Source: Bacteriovoracaceae bacterium
GTDB lineage: Bacteria > Bdellovibrionota > Bacteriovoracia > Bacteriovoracales > Bacteriovoracaceae
DNA length: 64,000 nt
Reading direction: 5' to 3'
Assembly (NCBI GenBank): GCA_947377285.1
Contig: CANCFT010000010.1
Location: forward strand, 39,922-103,921
Below are positions 25,888-35,541 of this stretch, one piece after another. The notes beneath the pieces were generated by a model that did no database searches, was not told the DNA's origin, and was given only the letters and a program-made list of their open reading frames with translations. The stretch's first letter is position 1, and each line of letters starts with the position of its first letter. The position numbers and the translations under genes were made by a program.

Positions 25888-27612
25888 ATGCGACTTCGCT
25901 ATAAACTCACCATTGATTCACCTTCGACGCACCAAGTTCGCGTGCAAATTGAAGGAAAAAAAGAAACTAATGAAAAAACACTGGACTTTTTTCTTCCAAG
26001 ATGGAGTCCTGGTTCATATTTAATGCGCGAATACTCACGCCACCTTTCAAGACTTGAAGCAACAACTCAAAATGGAGAACGTCTTCAAGTTGATCAAACT
26101 GATGTTTCCGTTTTTCAAATTAATTGGGAGAAGAGTCATTTAAAAAAATCAGATGACTCCTTCACCTTAACTTATTGGGTATTTTGTCATGAATTAACTG
26201 TGAGAACATCTCACGTTGATCAGTCCCATGCCTTTTTACATTTACCAACTTTATTAATGGGCGTGCTTAATCAAAATATAATCGAACCCACAATTGAACT
26301 GCATTTTCCTGCAAATTGGTCAAAAGTAAGTACTGCACTTAAAGATATTTCTCCCAAACGAGAACTTTTTCTCTACTCCGCCCCTCATTATGATGCACTC
26401 ATTGATTCGCCAATTGAGATAGGGTGTCATGAGACGGATGGCTTCCAAGTGTTAGGCGTGGATCACCACTTAGCCTTTTATGGAAAACAGTTTCCTCATA
26501 AAGAAAATATTAAAGCTGACACTCAAAAAATAGTTGAACATATTGCCAATTTCATGGGGGGAGTTCCTTATGACCAATACCTATTTATCAACCATTTTAT
26601 TCCTGGGTTTTACGGAGGCCTAGAACATAGCAATTCTACTGCTCTTCACTATTGCCCAACTCAACTGACAAATCGTTCTGGCTATATTAATTACCTGGCC
26701 CTGGTTTCTCACGAATATTTTCATACATGGAACGTCAAACGTATTAGACCATTTGAGTTTGGTCCATTTAATTATTTAAAAGAAGCAACGACTAACTTAT
26801 TATGGTTGGCCGAAGGATTAACTTCTTTAATGGATGAACTTTTTATTTATCGAATGGGACTGATTTCTCTCGATGAATACCTTGATATGCAAAAAGATAA
26901 TCTCAATCGATATTATGGAATTCCCGGAAAAAAATTCCACTCATTAGATGAATCTTCTTTTAATGCTTGGATAAAGCTCTATCGGCCAGATGAAAATTCA
27001 AATAACTCGAGTATTAGTTATTATTTAAAAGGTGGAATCGTCTTTTTTGCACTCAATATTTTACTGAGTGAAAAAGAAAAAAGTATCAATGATTTCTTAA
27101 AATTATTATGGTCTGATTACCAAAAAAATCCAAAACGAGGTTTAACTTCTAAACAAGTCTTTCAAATGGTGGAAGAGGTTGGTGGAGCTGAAATACGAAA
27201 TACCTTTGAAACAATGACTTCTACGACTGATGACTTAGACTTGGAAACACTATTTACAAAGGCCGGATTAACTTTTAATTGGGAGACAGCAGAGACTCCT
27301 TATTTAGGATTTGACCCAGAATTTATCAATGACCGTGTTCAAGCGCGTGCAGTATCAATAGATGGCCCGGCATTCAAGGCCGGTTTAAATGCCGGAGATG
27401 AAATCATTGCCATCAACGGATTGAGAATACTCAAAGATCGTTTTAATGATTTTGGTAAATTTTTAAAAGTAAATGAAACCTACGAAGTGACGATTTGTCG
27501 ATTGTCTTCTATTCAAAATTTATCTTTGAGAGTGGGAGTGACTCCTAGAAAATTAAAAAGCATTGCGGTTGCTAATAAAGCAATAGCGGAAAAATATTTA
27601 AACCCCAAATAA
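25888..27612 (+). CDS. M61-family glycyl aminopeptidase with PDZ domain
   Basis: 574 residues from the ATG at 25888 (AAGGA ribosome site); the frame continues upstream without a better start. The N-terminal domain (~residues 1-160) is the M61 beta-domain. The metalloprotease part carries HEYFHTWNVKRIRP (zinc ligands His275, His279; catalytic Glu276) and WLAEGLTS with third ligand Glu309. A PDZ domain occupies ~residues 470-545 (SIDGPAFKAGLNAGDEIIAINGL). M61 enzymes cleave N-terminal Gly or Ala. No signal peptide is seen at the chosen start, so it is probably cytoplasmic. Confidence 0.9.
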   Translation: MRLRYKLTIDSPSTHQVRVQIEGKKETNEKTLDFFLPRWSPGSYLMREYSRHLSRLEATTQNGERLQVDQTDVSVFQINWEKSHLKKSDDSFTLTYWVFCHELTVRTSHVDQSHAFLHLPTLLMGVLNQNIIEPTIELHFPANWSKVSTALKDISPKRELFLYSAPHYDALIDSPIEIGCHETDGFQVLGVDHHLAFYGKQFPHKENIKADTQKIVEHIANFMGGVPYDQYLFINHFIPGFYGGLEHSNSTALHYCPTQLTNRSGYINYLALVSHEYFHTWNVKRIRPFEFGPFNYLKEATTNLLWLAEGLTSLMDELFIYRMGLISLDEYLDMQKDNLNRYYGIPGKKFHSLDESSFNAWIKLYRPDENSNNSSISYYLKGGIVFFALNILLSEKEKSINDFLKLLWSDYQKNPKRGLTSKQVFQMVEEVGGAEIRNTFETMTSTTDDLDLETLFTKAGLTFNWETAETPYLGFDPEFINDRVQARAVSIDGPAFKAGLNAGDEIIAINGLRILKDRFNDFGKFLKVNETYEVTICRLSSIQNLSLRVGVTPRKLKSIAVANKAIAEKYLNPK

Positions 27613-27620
27613 ATTTGGGG
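27603..27620 (+). terminator. Hairpin at the end of the M61 peptidase gene
   Basis: CCCCAAA and TTTGGGG form a perfect 7-bp stem around a TAAA loop that contains the stop codon. No run of T follows directly, so it may act as an RNA-stabilising 3' hairpin rather than a true intrinsic terminator. Confidence 0.4.
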
Positions 27621-27751
27621 CCATATAAATGATGAAATTTTTATAGGATTTGGAGCTTAACTTAATATCCGAGCTAATCATTGTTGCAGAATTCAAATAA
27701 TTTTGTCATATAAGTACAAACCTAAAATGAACTGCAACAGGATGAACTCAA

Positions 27752-27835
27752 ATGCCAGAAGAAATGCAAGCAACGCTTGGGACAATTGTTCTTTTTTTTA
27801 CAATCGCCGTATTGATGTGCCTAAAAACTCTTTAA
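27752..27835 (+). CDS. Candidate 27-residue single-pass membrane protein
   Basis: Small open frame from ATG 27752 to TAA 27835, preceded by AGGA nine bases upstream. The peptide has an acidic N-terminus (MPEEMQATLG), a central hydrophobic stretch of about 15 residues (TIVLFFTIAVLMCL), and a final Lys-Thr-Leu, the plan of small inner-membrane peptides. It lies alone in the 299-bp gap before the glutamine synthetase gene and could share its transcript. No homologue recognised; coding potential rests on ribosome site and hydrophobic profile only. Confidence 0.4.
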   Translation: MPEEMQATLGTIVLFFTIAVLMCLKTL

Positions 27836-27910
27836 TCTTCGTTTAATTAGTTTTACTATTCCTCAACGAATTTAATTAAGCGAATTCACAAAAATTTGAG
27901 GAGGTGCCCA

Positions 27911-30109
27911 ATGACTAGCGATCTTAGAGATGCTGTTTCTGCTATCCGCAACAAAGCCACATCAAGAACCCCGCGACATTTCGAAATTCCTAAAGACAAT
28001 CGCGGCCTAACCACCAGAGTAAGTGATTACTATGGAGAGTTAACGTTTGACTTTAAAACCTCTGAGGACATCTCTGATGCTGTTAAAAAAGACATCGTCA
28101 AAGCAATTGAAGAAGGAAAAGGAATTAAGAAAGAACACGCTGAAGCAGTTGCGAATGCTGTCACTTCATGGGCCGTCAATAATGGCGCTACACACTTCTG
28201 TCATTGGTTTCAACCCCTAACTGGTGGAACTGCAGAAAAGCACGATGCCTTTTTTCAATTTGATAAATTAGGTAGAGCAATCGAGAGATTGTCTGCTGGA
28301 CAACTTATGCAAGGTGAGCCAGATGCTTCATCTTTTCCTAACGGTGGATCGCGCTCAACTTTTGAAGCTCGCGGGTACACAACTTGGGACTTAACTTCAC
28401 CAATGTTTTTAATTGAATCAATTAATGGACGCACTCTTTGTATTCCTACGGCTTTCGTTTCATACAATGGGGATGCTCTCGATATTAAGACTCCACTTTT
28501 AAGATCAATTTCAAAACTAAATACTGTTGCGACAAAGTTTTTACAATTGGCCGGACACAAAGAAACAACAAATGTTCATGTGACTTGTGGAGCGGAACAA
28601 GAATATTTTTTAATTGATAAAGCTTTCTATTTTGCTCGTCCCGATTTAGTCATGACAGGACGAACTTTATTTGGTGCCCTTTCAACTAGAAATCAACAAT
28701 TAGAAGATCATTATTTTGGATTAATTCCCGATAGAGTTTTAGCTTTCATGCAAGAGCTTGACTATGAACTTCATCGTTTGGGAATTCCTTCAAAAACTCG
28801 TCACAATGAAGTTGCTCCTGCTCAATTTGAGTTAGCACCCATTTTTTCGGAAGCAAACGTTGCGGCCGATAATAATCAAATGATTATGACGACAATGAAG
28901 AGAGTCGCTGAAAAACATGAAATGATGGTTTTACTTCACGAAAAACCATTTGCCGGTGTTAACGGTTCTGGTAAACATGTGAACTGGTCGATGAGTGATA
29001 ATACTGGATTAAATTTACTTGAGCCAGGTAGTGAGCCCCATGAAAACTTACGATTCCTAGCAACTGTTGCAGTAATTGTTCAGGCCCTTCATCGCCACGC
29101 TAAACCACTTCGCATGGCCATTTCAGGAGCAGGAAATGATCACCGCTTAGGAGCAAACGAAGCTCCTCCAAGTATTATTTCAGCATACCTAGGTGATACA
29201 CTTCATAAAATTTTTCACGCCATTGCTGAGGATAAATCTTTTACTCCAACTCATAACAAGGTCATGGATTTAGGAACAAATCAATTGGCCCATCTTTTAA
29301 AAGATAATACTGACCGCAACAGAACATCTCCTTTTGCTTTTACAGGAAATAAATTTGAGTTCAGAGCTGTTGGGTCTAGTCAGGCCATTGGTTTTCCAAT
29401 GACTATTTTAAATGCGGCAGTGACAGAAGTGATGATTGAGGCGAACACTTATTTAGAAGGACTTCTTGCAACGGGTGTCAGTGTAGATCAAGCGTTAATG
29501 AATTTAACAAAAAAATTAACGACTGAATCTTTCCAAGCTGTTTTTAATGGTGATGGATACTCAAAAGAATGGGTAACAGAAGCTGCTAAAAGAGGATTGC
29601 CAAATCTTCGTACAACACCAGAAGCACTTAAGACAATGACTGAAGCTGGGACTTATGACTTTTTAGTTAAGCTAGGCATTTTTAAAGCCGAAGAAATCGA
29701 TGCTCGTTACAATATCCTTTTAGAGCGGTATATAAAAATTCGCGAAATTGAATTTGAAACAATGATTGATATGATCCATCAGTTTGTCATACCTTCTGGT
29801 TTAGAATATAAAAATGTTCTTTCTAAAGTTATTAAAAATCAAGTGGCCATAGGAGTGTCTTCGCAATTTGAAATGGAATCATATAAAAAAGTTTCTTCGA
29901 AAATTGATGAAGTATACGCTCTTTCTCAAAGTTTAAATAAAGAGTTAGTAGGGGATCATTCTGATCACCAAAAGTACGCAGAGAAAATTGCATCGGAATT
30001 AATGAGTGTTAGTACTCAAATGGCGACTCTTTGTAATGACCTGGAAGAATTAGTTCCTAACCAATTCTATAGTCTTCCAAAATATTACGATATGCTCTTT
30101 TTAAGATAG
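27911..30109 (+). CDS. glnN: Glutamine synthetase type III
   Basis: 732 residues, the size of the dodecameric GSIII class, not the ~470 of GSI. Recognisable blocks: the GSIII N-terminal HFCHWFQPLTGGTAEKHDAF, the catalytic ADNNQ/NGSGKHVNWS region, AGNDHRLGANEAPP, and NRTSPFAFTGNKFEFR. It makes glutamine from glutamate, ammonia and ATP. Start at ATG 27911 is set by a strong GAGGAGG five bases upstream; an in-frame TTG at 27896 is less likely. No sigma-54 site is visible in its leader. Ends one base from the convergent methyltransferase gene. Confidence 0.94.
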   Translation: MTSDLRDAVSAIRNKATSRTPRHFEIPKDNRGLTTRVSDYYGELTFDFKTSEDISDAVKKDIVKAIEEGKGIKKEHAEAVANAVTSWAVNNGATHFCHWFQPLTGGTAEKHDAFFQFDKLGRAIERLSAGQLMQGEPDASSFPNGGSRSTFEARGYTTWDLTSPMFLIESINGRTLCIPTAFVSYNGDALDIKTPLLRSISKLNTVATKFLQLAGHKETTNVHVTCGAEQEYFLIDKAFYFARPDLVMTGRTLFGALSTRNQQLEDHYFGLIPDRVLAFMQELDYELHRLGIPSKTRHNEVAPAQFELAPIFSEANVAADNNQMIMTTMKRVAEKHEMMVLLHEKPFAGVNGSGKHVNWSMSDNTGLNLLEPGSEPHENLRFLATVAVIVQALHRHAKPLRMAISGAGNDHRLGANEAPPSIISAYLGDTLHKIFHAIAEDKSFTPTHNKVMDLGTNQLAHLLKDNTDRNRTSPFAFTGNKFEFRAVGSSQAIGFPMTILNAAVTEVMIEANTYLEGLLATGVSVDQALMNLTKKLTTESFQAVFNGDGYSKEWVTEAAKRGLPNLRTTPEALKTMTEAGTYDFLVKLGIFKAEEIDARYNILLERYIKIREIEFETMIDMIHQFVIPSGLEYKNVLSKVIKNQVAIGVSSQFEMESYKKVSSKIDEVYALSQSLNKELVGDHSDHQKYAEKIASELMSVSTQMATLCNDLEELVPNQFYSLPKYYDMLFLR

Positions 30110-30110
30110 T

Positions 30111-31361
30111 TTATTTTTTTATAAGCGCGAGTATCCCAATATTTCTGGGAGAAAGCGCTTCTTTAAAATACTGAGCAATCGATACATTAAATCCTTGTTC
30201 TTCTAAGTAAAGACAGCGGTCTATTAAAAGATAGACCTCAAGAGTTCGACCTAATTGCCATCTTATTAAATTGCATAACCACATCTCTCGAAGTTTCATT
30301 TTAGTTTCTGCCAAATCAAAGAATTGATTAAATTCAAGTTCAGAAAATTGGTGCTCAATATTTAGTTCTTTTAATTTCATCGAAATATAATCTGAAAATG
30401 CTCCCCAATAAATACGGGTATTGCATTCTCCAACTTCAATAAAATCCTTTTTTTGAAAATACTGGACTAAGAAAAGATGGAGTGCATAACGATAATACTT
30501 CACTCTTTCTTTAGTTTGGTAATCAGAGATGGTCATTTGACCATGGCTTCTAGTGGCCAGAGTGAGTGAGTATAAACTTAGGTGAAGCGGATTATTGGAT
30601 TTATAAAATTGAGAAAGAGGGAAATCATTTTTGGGATCCAAGCTGTGATAACAACATCCAAAATTGAGTAAACCTGCTGTTTTAAATTCAATTGTTTGGT
30701 TAATGAGAGTGTTCGCCAGAGGTCCACAAGTATGAAGTCCAAGCCCAAATGAATTCGGCTTAAAGATTTGTGCTAATAAATCATGATTGTCAATGTCACT
30801 TCCAAAATTAAGTGAAACAAATTCGACTTCTGCCGCATTTTCTATTCTTCTGTATTTTTTTAATCTTTCTTTTCCAATTTTTTGAAATTCAAGGTTTCGA
30901 TCAAGACTTATAGTGGGAATAGAATGGTAATGAGCTAGGACACGGGAGAGGTGGCCCACTCCTCCACCAATATCAACGACTGAATCAATTTGATTGTTTT
31001 TTTTAAGCTCCGAAATGACCGGAGCAATTTTTTGAATTTCATGGCGCTTCTTTTTTTTGACGCCATTATAGGCCCAATCTTCCAGGGGAATTTCCTGGCA
31101 ATTTTTTTGAAAGTCAACAGTACTTAAAGAATTGGCCTGTTCCATAAACTTTGCAAATGTTGAACCTTGGATTTTATCAATGATAAATTTTCCATCTATA
31201 GCAAAAAGCTCACTTTCAGTGAGACCATCGAGAAGTTCAATCCATTCTTTAGGATAAGCTTTAATTGTGCGTGGGTACTCATTCATTATTTCTTCACTCC
31301 ATAATTGGGTGTATTGACTAAGGAATGTTTGGAGCCCCAGGGCCTGACTTTTTAAGTTCAT
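30111..31361 (-). CDS. METTL25/RRNAD1-like methyltransferase
   Basis: 416 residues. The Rossmann motif VVDIGGGVGHLSR (near residue 127) marks an S-adenosylmethionine-dependent methyltransferase. Preceding KKKKRHEI, and following GLGLHTCGPLAN and NFGCCYH, are the characteristic blocks of the eukaryotic METTL25/METTL25B (RRNAD1) family (Methyltransf_32). Substrate is unknown. A mid-region block of basic residues would suit RNA or protein binding (inference). Convergent with glnN and divergent from murD, with 17 bp to the murD start. Confidence 0.72.
   Translation of the reverse strand: MNLKSQALGLQTFLSQYTQLWSEEIMNEYPRTIKAYPKEWIELLDGLTESELFAIDGKFIIDKIQGSTFAKFMEQANSLSTVDFQKNCQEIPLEDWAYNGVKKKKRHEIQKIAPVISELKKNNQIDSVVDIGGGVGHLSRVLAHYHSIPTISLDRNLEFQKIGKERLKKYRRIENAAEVEFVSLNFGSDIDNHDLLAQIFKPNSFGLGLHTCGPLANTLINQTIEFKTAGLLNFGCCYHSLDPKNDFPLSQFYKSNNPLHLSLYSLTLATRSHGQMTISDYQTKERVKYYRYALHLFLVQYFQKKDFIEVGECNTRIYWGAFSDYISMKLKELNIEHQFSELEFNQFFDLAETKMKLREMWLCNLIRWQLGRTLEVYLLIDRCLYLEEQGFNVSIAQYFKEALSPRNIGILALIKK
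30123..30160 (+). terminator. Strong two-part hairpin at the glnN 3' end
   Basis: AAGCGC pairs with GCGCTT (outer stem) and TCCCA with TGGGA (inner stem), 14 bases after the glnN stop and inside the last codons of the convergent methyltransferase gene. Following bases TCTTTAAAA are only weakly T-rich, so termination may be partial. Confidence 0.45.
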
Positions 31362-31378
31362 AGGGTAGAATTCTTAGC

Positions 31379-32770
31379 ATGAATAAGACAAATTTTGATT
31401 TAAATAATTTTGTGAATAATAAAAAAGTATTAGTTTTTGGATTAGGTGTTTCTGGTCTATCTGCTATTCGCTTTTTAAGCAGTCAAAAGGCTCAAATTTG
31501 GGCAGTTAATAGCGGTTCTGTAGAGTCTTGGGCGACTCAAGAAGTTCTTCAATATATTAATAAGTCTCAATGCTTTTCTGAAAATGATCCTCTATTAAAT
31601 AGTGTCTTAAATGAAATAGAATTAGTTATCTTATCTCCTGGAATCCCTGGAGATCACCCTCTCTTAAAAGACAATCCGCATTTTCATTCGATTCCTATTT
31701 GGGGTGAACTTGAATTAGCTTATCGCTATTTAGAAATCACGAATCAATTAAAACCCATCATTGGCATAACTGGTACAAATGGTAAAACGACGACGACAAC
31801 ATTTTTAGGCGAAATGATCGAAGCCTCGGGAAAAAAAGTTTTTGTTGGTGGAAATATTGGAGTTCCATTTTGTGATTATGCAATGGAAGTCTATAACTTA
31901 AAACCTGCATCTGATTTTATCTTATTAGAACTTTCAAGTTTCCAGTTAGAAAGCCTTGAGCATTTTCATGTTGATATCGCCATCATTCTCAACCTCTATC
32001 AAAATCATGGTGAGCGGTATGAAAATATAGAAGATTATGCTCGCTCTAAATTTAATATAACCAACCGTTTTACAGATCGAGATGTCCTTATTTACCCCGA
32101 GAATTTTCCTCTCATAGCTGTTTGGGCGAGTACTCAAGAGGGAATAAAGTTTTGTGTTCACACTGATCATCCAACTAAAAATCCAATGACTGATTTCGAT
32201 CTTACAAAATTTAAACTTCCAGGAATTCACAATTTAGTGAATCTCAATTTTATCTTGATAGCTGCAGGTGTTTTAAAACTTCCAAAATCGGCGATTCAGT
32301 ACTCAATTGATCAATTTGCAGGAGTCCATCACCGTATTGAATATGTCAGTGATGTCTCAGGTTTTGCTAAATCACTTATCGCCTATAATGATGCAAAAAG
32401 TACAAATTGGGATGCTACCATCACTGCGGTAAAAGCCATGGAAGGACTTAAGGGCCAATTGTTTTTAATTATTGGTGGAAAAAAAAGAGGGCATGGGGAT
32501 TCTATTATTCCGTACCTCGATTTTCTCAAAGAGCGCGTTCACTCTTTTTATTTGATTGGAGAAATGGCCCAAGAGATTGAAGCTGAATTAAAAGGGATAG
32601 TTGATTATAAGAAAACAATTACCCTAGAAGAAACCTTAAAGGATATGCGCTCCCATGCAAGCACAGAGCAAGCGATACTCTTATTTTCTCCAGGGTTTCC
32701 TTCTTTTGATCAATTTAAGAATTATGCACATCGAGGTGAGCATTTTATGAACTTATTACGAAACCCTTAA
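31379..32770 (+). CDS. murD: UDP-N-acetylmuramoyl-L-alanine--D-glutamate ligase
   Basis: 463 residues. The Mur ligase P-loop GTNGKTTTTTFLGEM, ELSSFQLES and HRIEYV are present in MurD order, with an N-terminal UDP-binding domain starting VLVFGLGVSGLSA. The enzyme adds D-glutamate to the peptidoglycan precursor in the cytoplasm. Here it stands alone and not in a dcw cluster, which is notable for a Mur ligase gene. Confidence 0.95.
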   Translation: MNKTNFDLNNFVNNKKVLVFGLGVSGLSAIRFLSSQKAQIWAVNSGSVESWATQEVLQYINKSQCFSENDPLLNSVLNEIELVILSPGIPGDHPLLKDNPHFHSIPIWGELELAYRYLEITNQLKPIIGITGTNGKTTTTTFLGEMIEASGKKVFVGGNIGVPFCDYAMEVYNLKPASDFILLELSSFQLESLEHFHVDIAIILNLYQNHGERYENIEDYARSKFNITNRFTDRDVLIYPENFPLIAVWASTQEGIKFCVHTDHPTKNPMTDFDLTKFKLPGIHNLVNLNFILIAAGVLKLPKSAIQYSIDQFAGVHHRIEYVSDVSGFAKSLIAYNDAKSTNWDATITAVKAMEGLKGQLFLIIGGKKRGHGDSIIPYLDFLKERVHSFYLIGEMAQEIEAELKGIVDYKKTITLEETLKDMRSHASTEQAILLFSPGFPSFDQFKNYAHRGEHFMNLLRNP

Positions 32771-32926
32771 TTAACGAATAGGTCTTAAATTGCTAGTTTG
32801 AGCACTTTCGGCAGCGATGACTCGACTAGGCGGATGTTGGGGGAAGTTTCTAAAATGGTCGAAAATCCCCACTTTTACTAAAAATAGTCCAACAATTATA
32901 TAAGTAGGGTTGAGTTTTGATTTCAT
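32771..32926 (-). CDS. Candidate 51-residue membrane or secreted small protein
   Basis: Open frame from ATG 32926 to TAA 32773-32771, directly abutting the murD stop on the other strand. It has a short basic start (MKSKLNPT), a hydrophobic segment YIIVGLFLVKVGIF, and a polar tail. A weak GTGAG lies upstream. It fills most of the 237-bp gap between murD and the aminopeptidase gene, where I see nothing else. Unknown function. Confidence 0.4.
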   Translation of the reverse strand: MKSKLNPTYIIVGLFLVKVGIFDHFRNFPQHPPSRVIAAESAQTSNLRPIR

Positions 32927-33007
32927 ATACTCACTTCAATAGGTTATAATGCACAGGCCCTCTATCGTCAGCTAGTTCCCAAAACTTTAGCAAAAAGGTT
33001 TAGTCAT

Positions 33008-34783
33008 ATGTCAAAAGAACGTTTTTTATCCTCAGAAGAAATTAAAGCCAATGTCTTAAAATTGAAAAGTTTTATGAAGGCCCAAAAGCTTGATGCTTTT
33101 TACATCTCAACCAATGATATTTTTCTTAATGAGTATGTGCCACTTCAAGATTGTCACCGCTATTATGTGAGTAACTTTACAGGTTCTACGGCCGAAGTCA
33201 TTGTTCCTCTGGTAGGTTCTGTCCAATTATTCGTCGATGGCCGTTATTATGAGCAAGCCGATCTCGAAGCTGACCCAAGTTTTGTTGAAGTCTTTAAATG
33301 CCCTTATGGCACGGGCCTTCAGGCCGCTATGAAGGAAATGATTACGGCTAAAAAATGGTCACATCTAGGAGTTGAGGGCGATAGAATCGACCTCTCTTTG
33401 TTCAAAGAATTTTCGGCAATCGCCAAAGTAAAATCTTTTAATAATGGAGAACTTGCTGCTGTGATTGATTTTAAATCAATTCAATCAGAGAAAAAAATTC
33501 ACGAACTTTCTCTCGATTTAGTTGGAGAGTCTACTCTGTCAAAATGCCAAAGAATTCTCAATCCTGGTGAAGCCTTTTTTATTACGGCACTTGATTCAAT
33601 TGCTTGGATAACGAATTTGCGTCGTTATGAAATGCCATATCAAAGTACCTTTAAGGCCAAAGCTTTAGCGACTAGAGACAGTGTCTATTTGTTGATGGAA
33701 GGAATCGAAGGATCAGTAGAATGTCCTGAAATTGAAATTTCAGTTGGAAAATTTTCAGAACTCGAAATCTTTCTTCAACTAGTTTCTGAATATGAATCCA
33801 CTTTAAAACCACTACTGGGAAAAGAGGCGCAAAAAATTTCAAAAGTTTTTTATTCAGACAGATCGATTAATAATGCCGATTTTCAAAAATTAAAAACTCA
33901 TTTTGGAGAAGAATTATTAGTCAATCGTTCAGAAGGGCTAATCCCTTATCACGCCCATAAAAATCCAGTTGAAATTAAATCCATGGAAAGCTCATTTAAT
34001 AGAGGTGATCAGGCCATTTTTGAAACGATTACATGGGTTAAAGACCAAGTGAAAAATGGCAATCCTTTAACTGAATTAGATTTTTATCATAAGACCAATG
34101 AATTTTATAAAAACAATGGAGCTATAGCTCAGAGTTTTAAAACTATTTCTGCCGTAGGTGCCAACTCGTCTATCATACATTTCTCAAGCCCGAGCTCTGA
34201 TGTTTCTTTGAATAAAAATGAATTAGTCCTTCTTGATTCAGGTGGATATTTTGAGTCGGGTTATGCAACTGATACGACTCGTGCTTTTTTATCAGGGGGA
34301 GTGGCCAGTGCTCGTCAAAAAGAAATCTATACTGTTGTTTTAAAATCCATACTTCATACTCAAAATGCAGTTTTCCCAGAGGGAAGTTGGGGGAGTTTAA
34401 TAGATGGATTGGCGAGACAACCAGTTTTTAAATATGGACTAAATTATAATCACGGAACTGGGCATGGTGTGGGTATTAATGTTCATGAAGGCGGATACCG
34501 TCTATCGACGACTTCGGCCGTTCCATTAAAAGAGCATACTGTAGGTTCAATTGAACCGGGGATCTATATTCCAGGTTTCGGTGGTGTCCGTTTAGAAAAT
34601 ATTGCGGTTGTTGAAAAAGATCAGTCTAGAGTTGGTATGCTGCACTTCAGACCATTGGTGTATATAGGTTTTGATCACGATTTAATTGACGATGGCCTAT
34701 TAACTTCTGAAGAATCAGTTTGGCTGGAGCAATACGAGCGCGAATGTCAGACCCGTGGACGAAGTTTCAAATACCGCAATTGA
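33008..34783 (+). CDS. Xaa-Pro aminopeptidase, M24B family (PepP type, long form)
   Basis: 591 residues with two creatinase-like N-terminal domains and the C-terminal pita-bread metallopeptidase. Metal ligands are visible: Asp410 and Asp422 (LLDSGGYF, YATDTTRAF), His486 (TGHGVGINVHEG), Glu516 (EPGIY) and Glu530 (RLENIAVVE). It removes an N-terminal residue preceding proline. Three-domain size matches XPNPEP1-type enzymes rather than E. coli PepP (~440). No signal peptide. Its end overlaps the matrixin-like gene by 37 bp tail to tail. Confidence 0.93.
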   Translation: MSKERFLSSEEIKANVLKLKSFMKAQKLDAFYISTNDIFLNEYVPLQDCHRYYVSNFTGSTAEVIVPLVGSVQLFVDGRYYEQADLEADPSFVEVFKCPYGTGLQAAMKEMITAKKWSHLGVEGDRIDLSLFKEFSAIAKVKSFNNGELAAVIDFKSIQSEKKIHELSLDLVGESTLSKCQRILNPGEAFFITALDSIAWITNLRRYEMPYQSTFKAKALATRDSVYLLMEGIEGSVECPEIEISVGKFSELEIFLQLVSEYESTLKPLLGKEAQKISKVFYSDRSINNADFQKLKTHFGEELLVNRSEGLIPYHAHKNPVEIKSMESSFNRGDQAIFETITWVKDQVKNGNPLTELDFYHKTNEFYKNNGAIAQSFKTISAVGANSSIIHFSSPSSDVSLNKNELVLLDSGGYFESGYATDTTRAFLSGGVASARQKEIYTVVLKSILHTQNAVFPEGSWGSLIDGLARQPVFKYGLNYNHGTGHGVGINVHEGGYRLSTTSAVPLKEHTVGSIEPGIYIPGFGGVRLENIAVVEKDQSRVGMLHFRPLVYIGFDHDLIDDGLLTSEESVWLEQYERECQTRGRSFKYRN

Positions 34784-35541
34784 ATTTTATCGAACAGACC
34801 TGCTAAAAGAGAAATGAATCCAATTCCAATTAATAATCCCAACCAAGAGTTGGGATTATTTTTTTCAGTTATCGTTCCACAGGTGACAGGTTGCTGTTTA
34901 GGATAAAGATAAGTGATTCCATCAATATCATCGGCCCCTAAGCTTTTTCTCATACTCACAGTACTATAGTACATCAGCGAGTCACTCACAGGACTGTGTC
35001 CGAGTCCAAATGTATGACCTAGTTCATGAGCAATGATGGACACTTTTTCCGCTCGAGATTTACTAATAAAAACATTTCCAACTTGATCATTAATCATAAT
35101 AAGAGAGCCAAGAATTGTATTGCCACTTATATTATTAGGAACAGTGACTGCTAAAACCGCATTGCTACTAAAATTGGATGAATTATTATTACAGGTTATT
35201 AATACTCCAGAGCTAACTGCCAGGGTAGGATTTGGGTCACAAGATGTATTTGCATTACAAATGAGTCCGGTTTTAAAAGCAGCTAATTGAGAACTAACAA
35301 TTCCAGCTCTTAATTTTAATCTAGAAGTTGGTGATTTGTTCCAATAACTGTCCACAGCATCTGCAACAATACTTAATAATTCGGTTTCATCAATTCCAAT
35401 ATTGGAACAATTATTAGATGCAATATTAACTGAGACTTCATCATGAGCAAAAACAATTGCGGCACTATTGTTTAAAGTGAACGCTTGCGCCCGAGTTAAT
35501 TGAAGTAAAAAACCTAGACTCAAATAAATAATCGGCCTCAT
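34747..35541 (-). CDS. Matrixin-like metalloprotease with C-terminal membrane segment
   Basis: 264 residues: signal peptide (MRPIIYLSLGFLLQLTRAQA), then an M10-type catalytic domain with AHELGHTFGLGH (His172, Glu173, His176, His182) and a Met-turn at Met190. Four to six Cys may form disulfides. The C-terminus has a hydrophobic segment (LGLLIGIGFISLLAGLF, ~234-250) followed by a basic tail (RYLKLRPRV), reminiscent of C-terminal sorting tags or a membrane anchor. A likely substrate of the outer-membrane export route. Directly abuts the barrel-like gene upstream (no gap). Confidence 0.82.
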   Translation of the reverse strand: MRPIIYLSLGFLLQLTRAQAFTLNNSAAIVFAHDEVSVNIASNNCSNIGIDETELLSIVADAVDSYWNKSPTSRLKLRAGIVSSQLAAFKTGLICNANTSCDPNPTLAVSSGVLITCNNNSSNFSSNAVLAVTVPNNISGNTILGSLIMINDQVGNVFISKSRAEKVSIIAHELGHTFGLGHSPVSDSLMYYSTVSMRKSLGADDIDGITYLYPKQQPVTCGTITEKNNPNSWLGLLIGIGFISLLAGLFDKIQLRYLKLRPRV

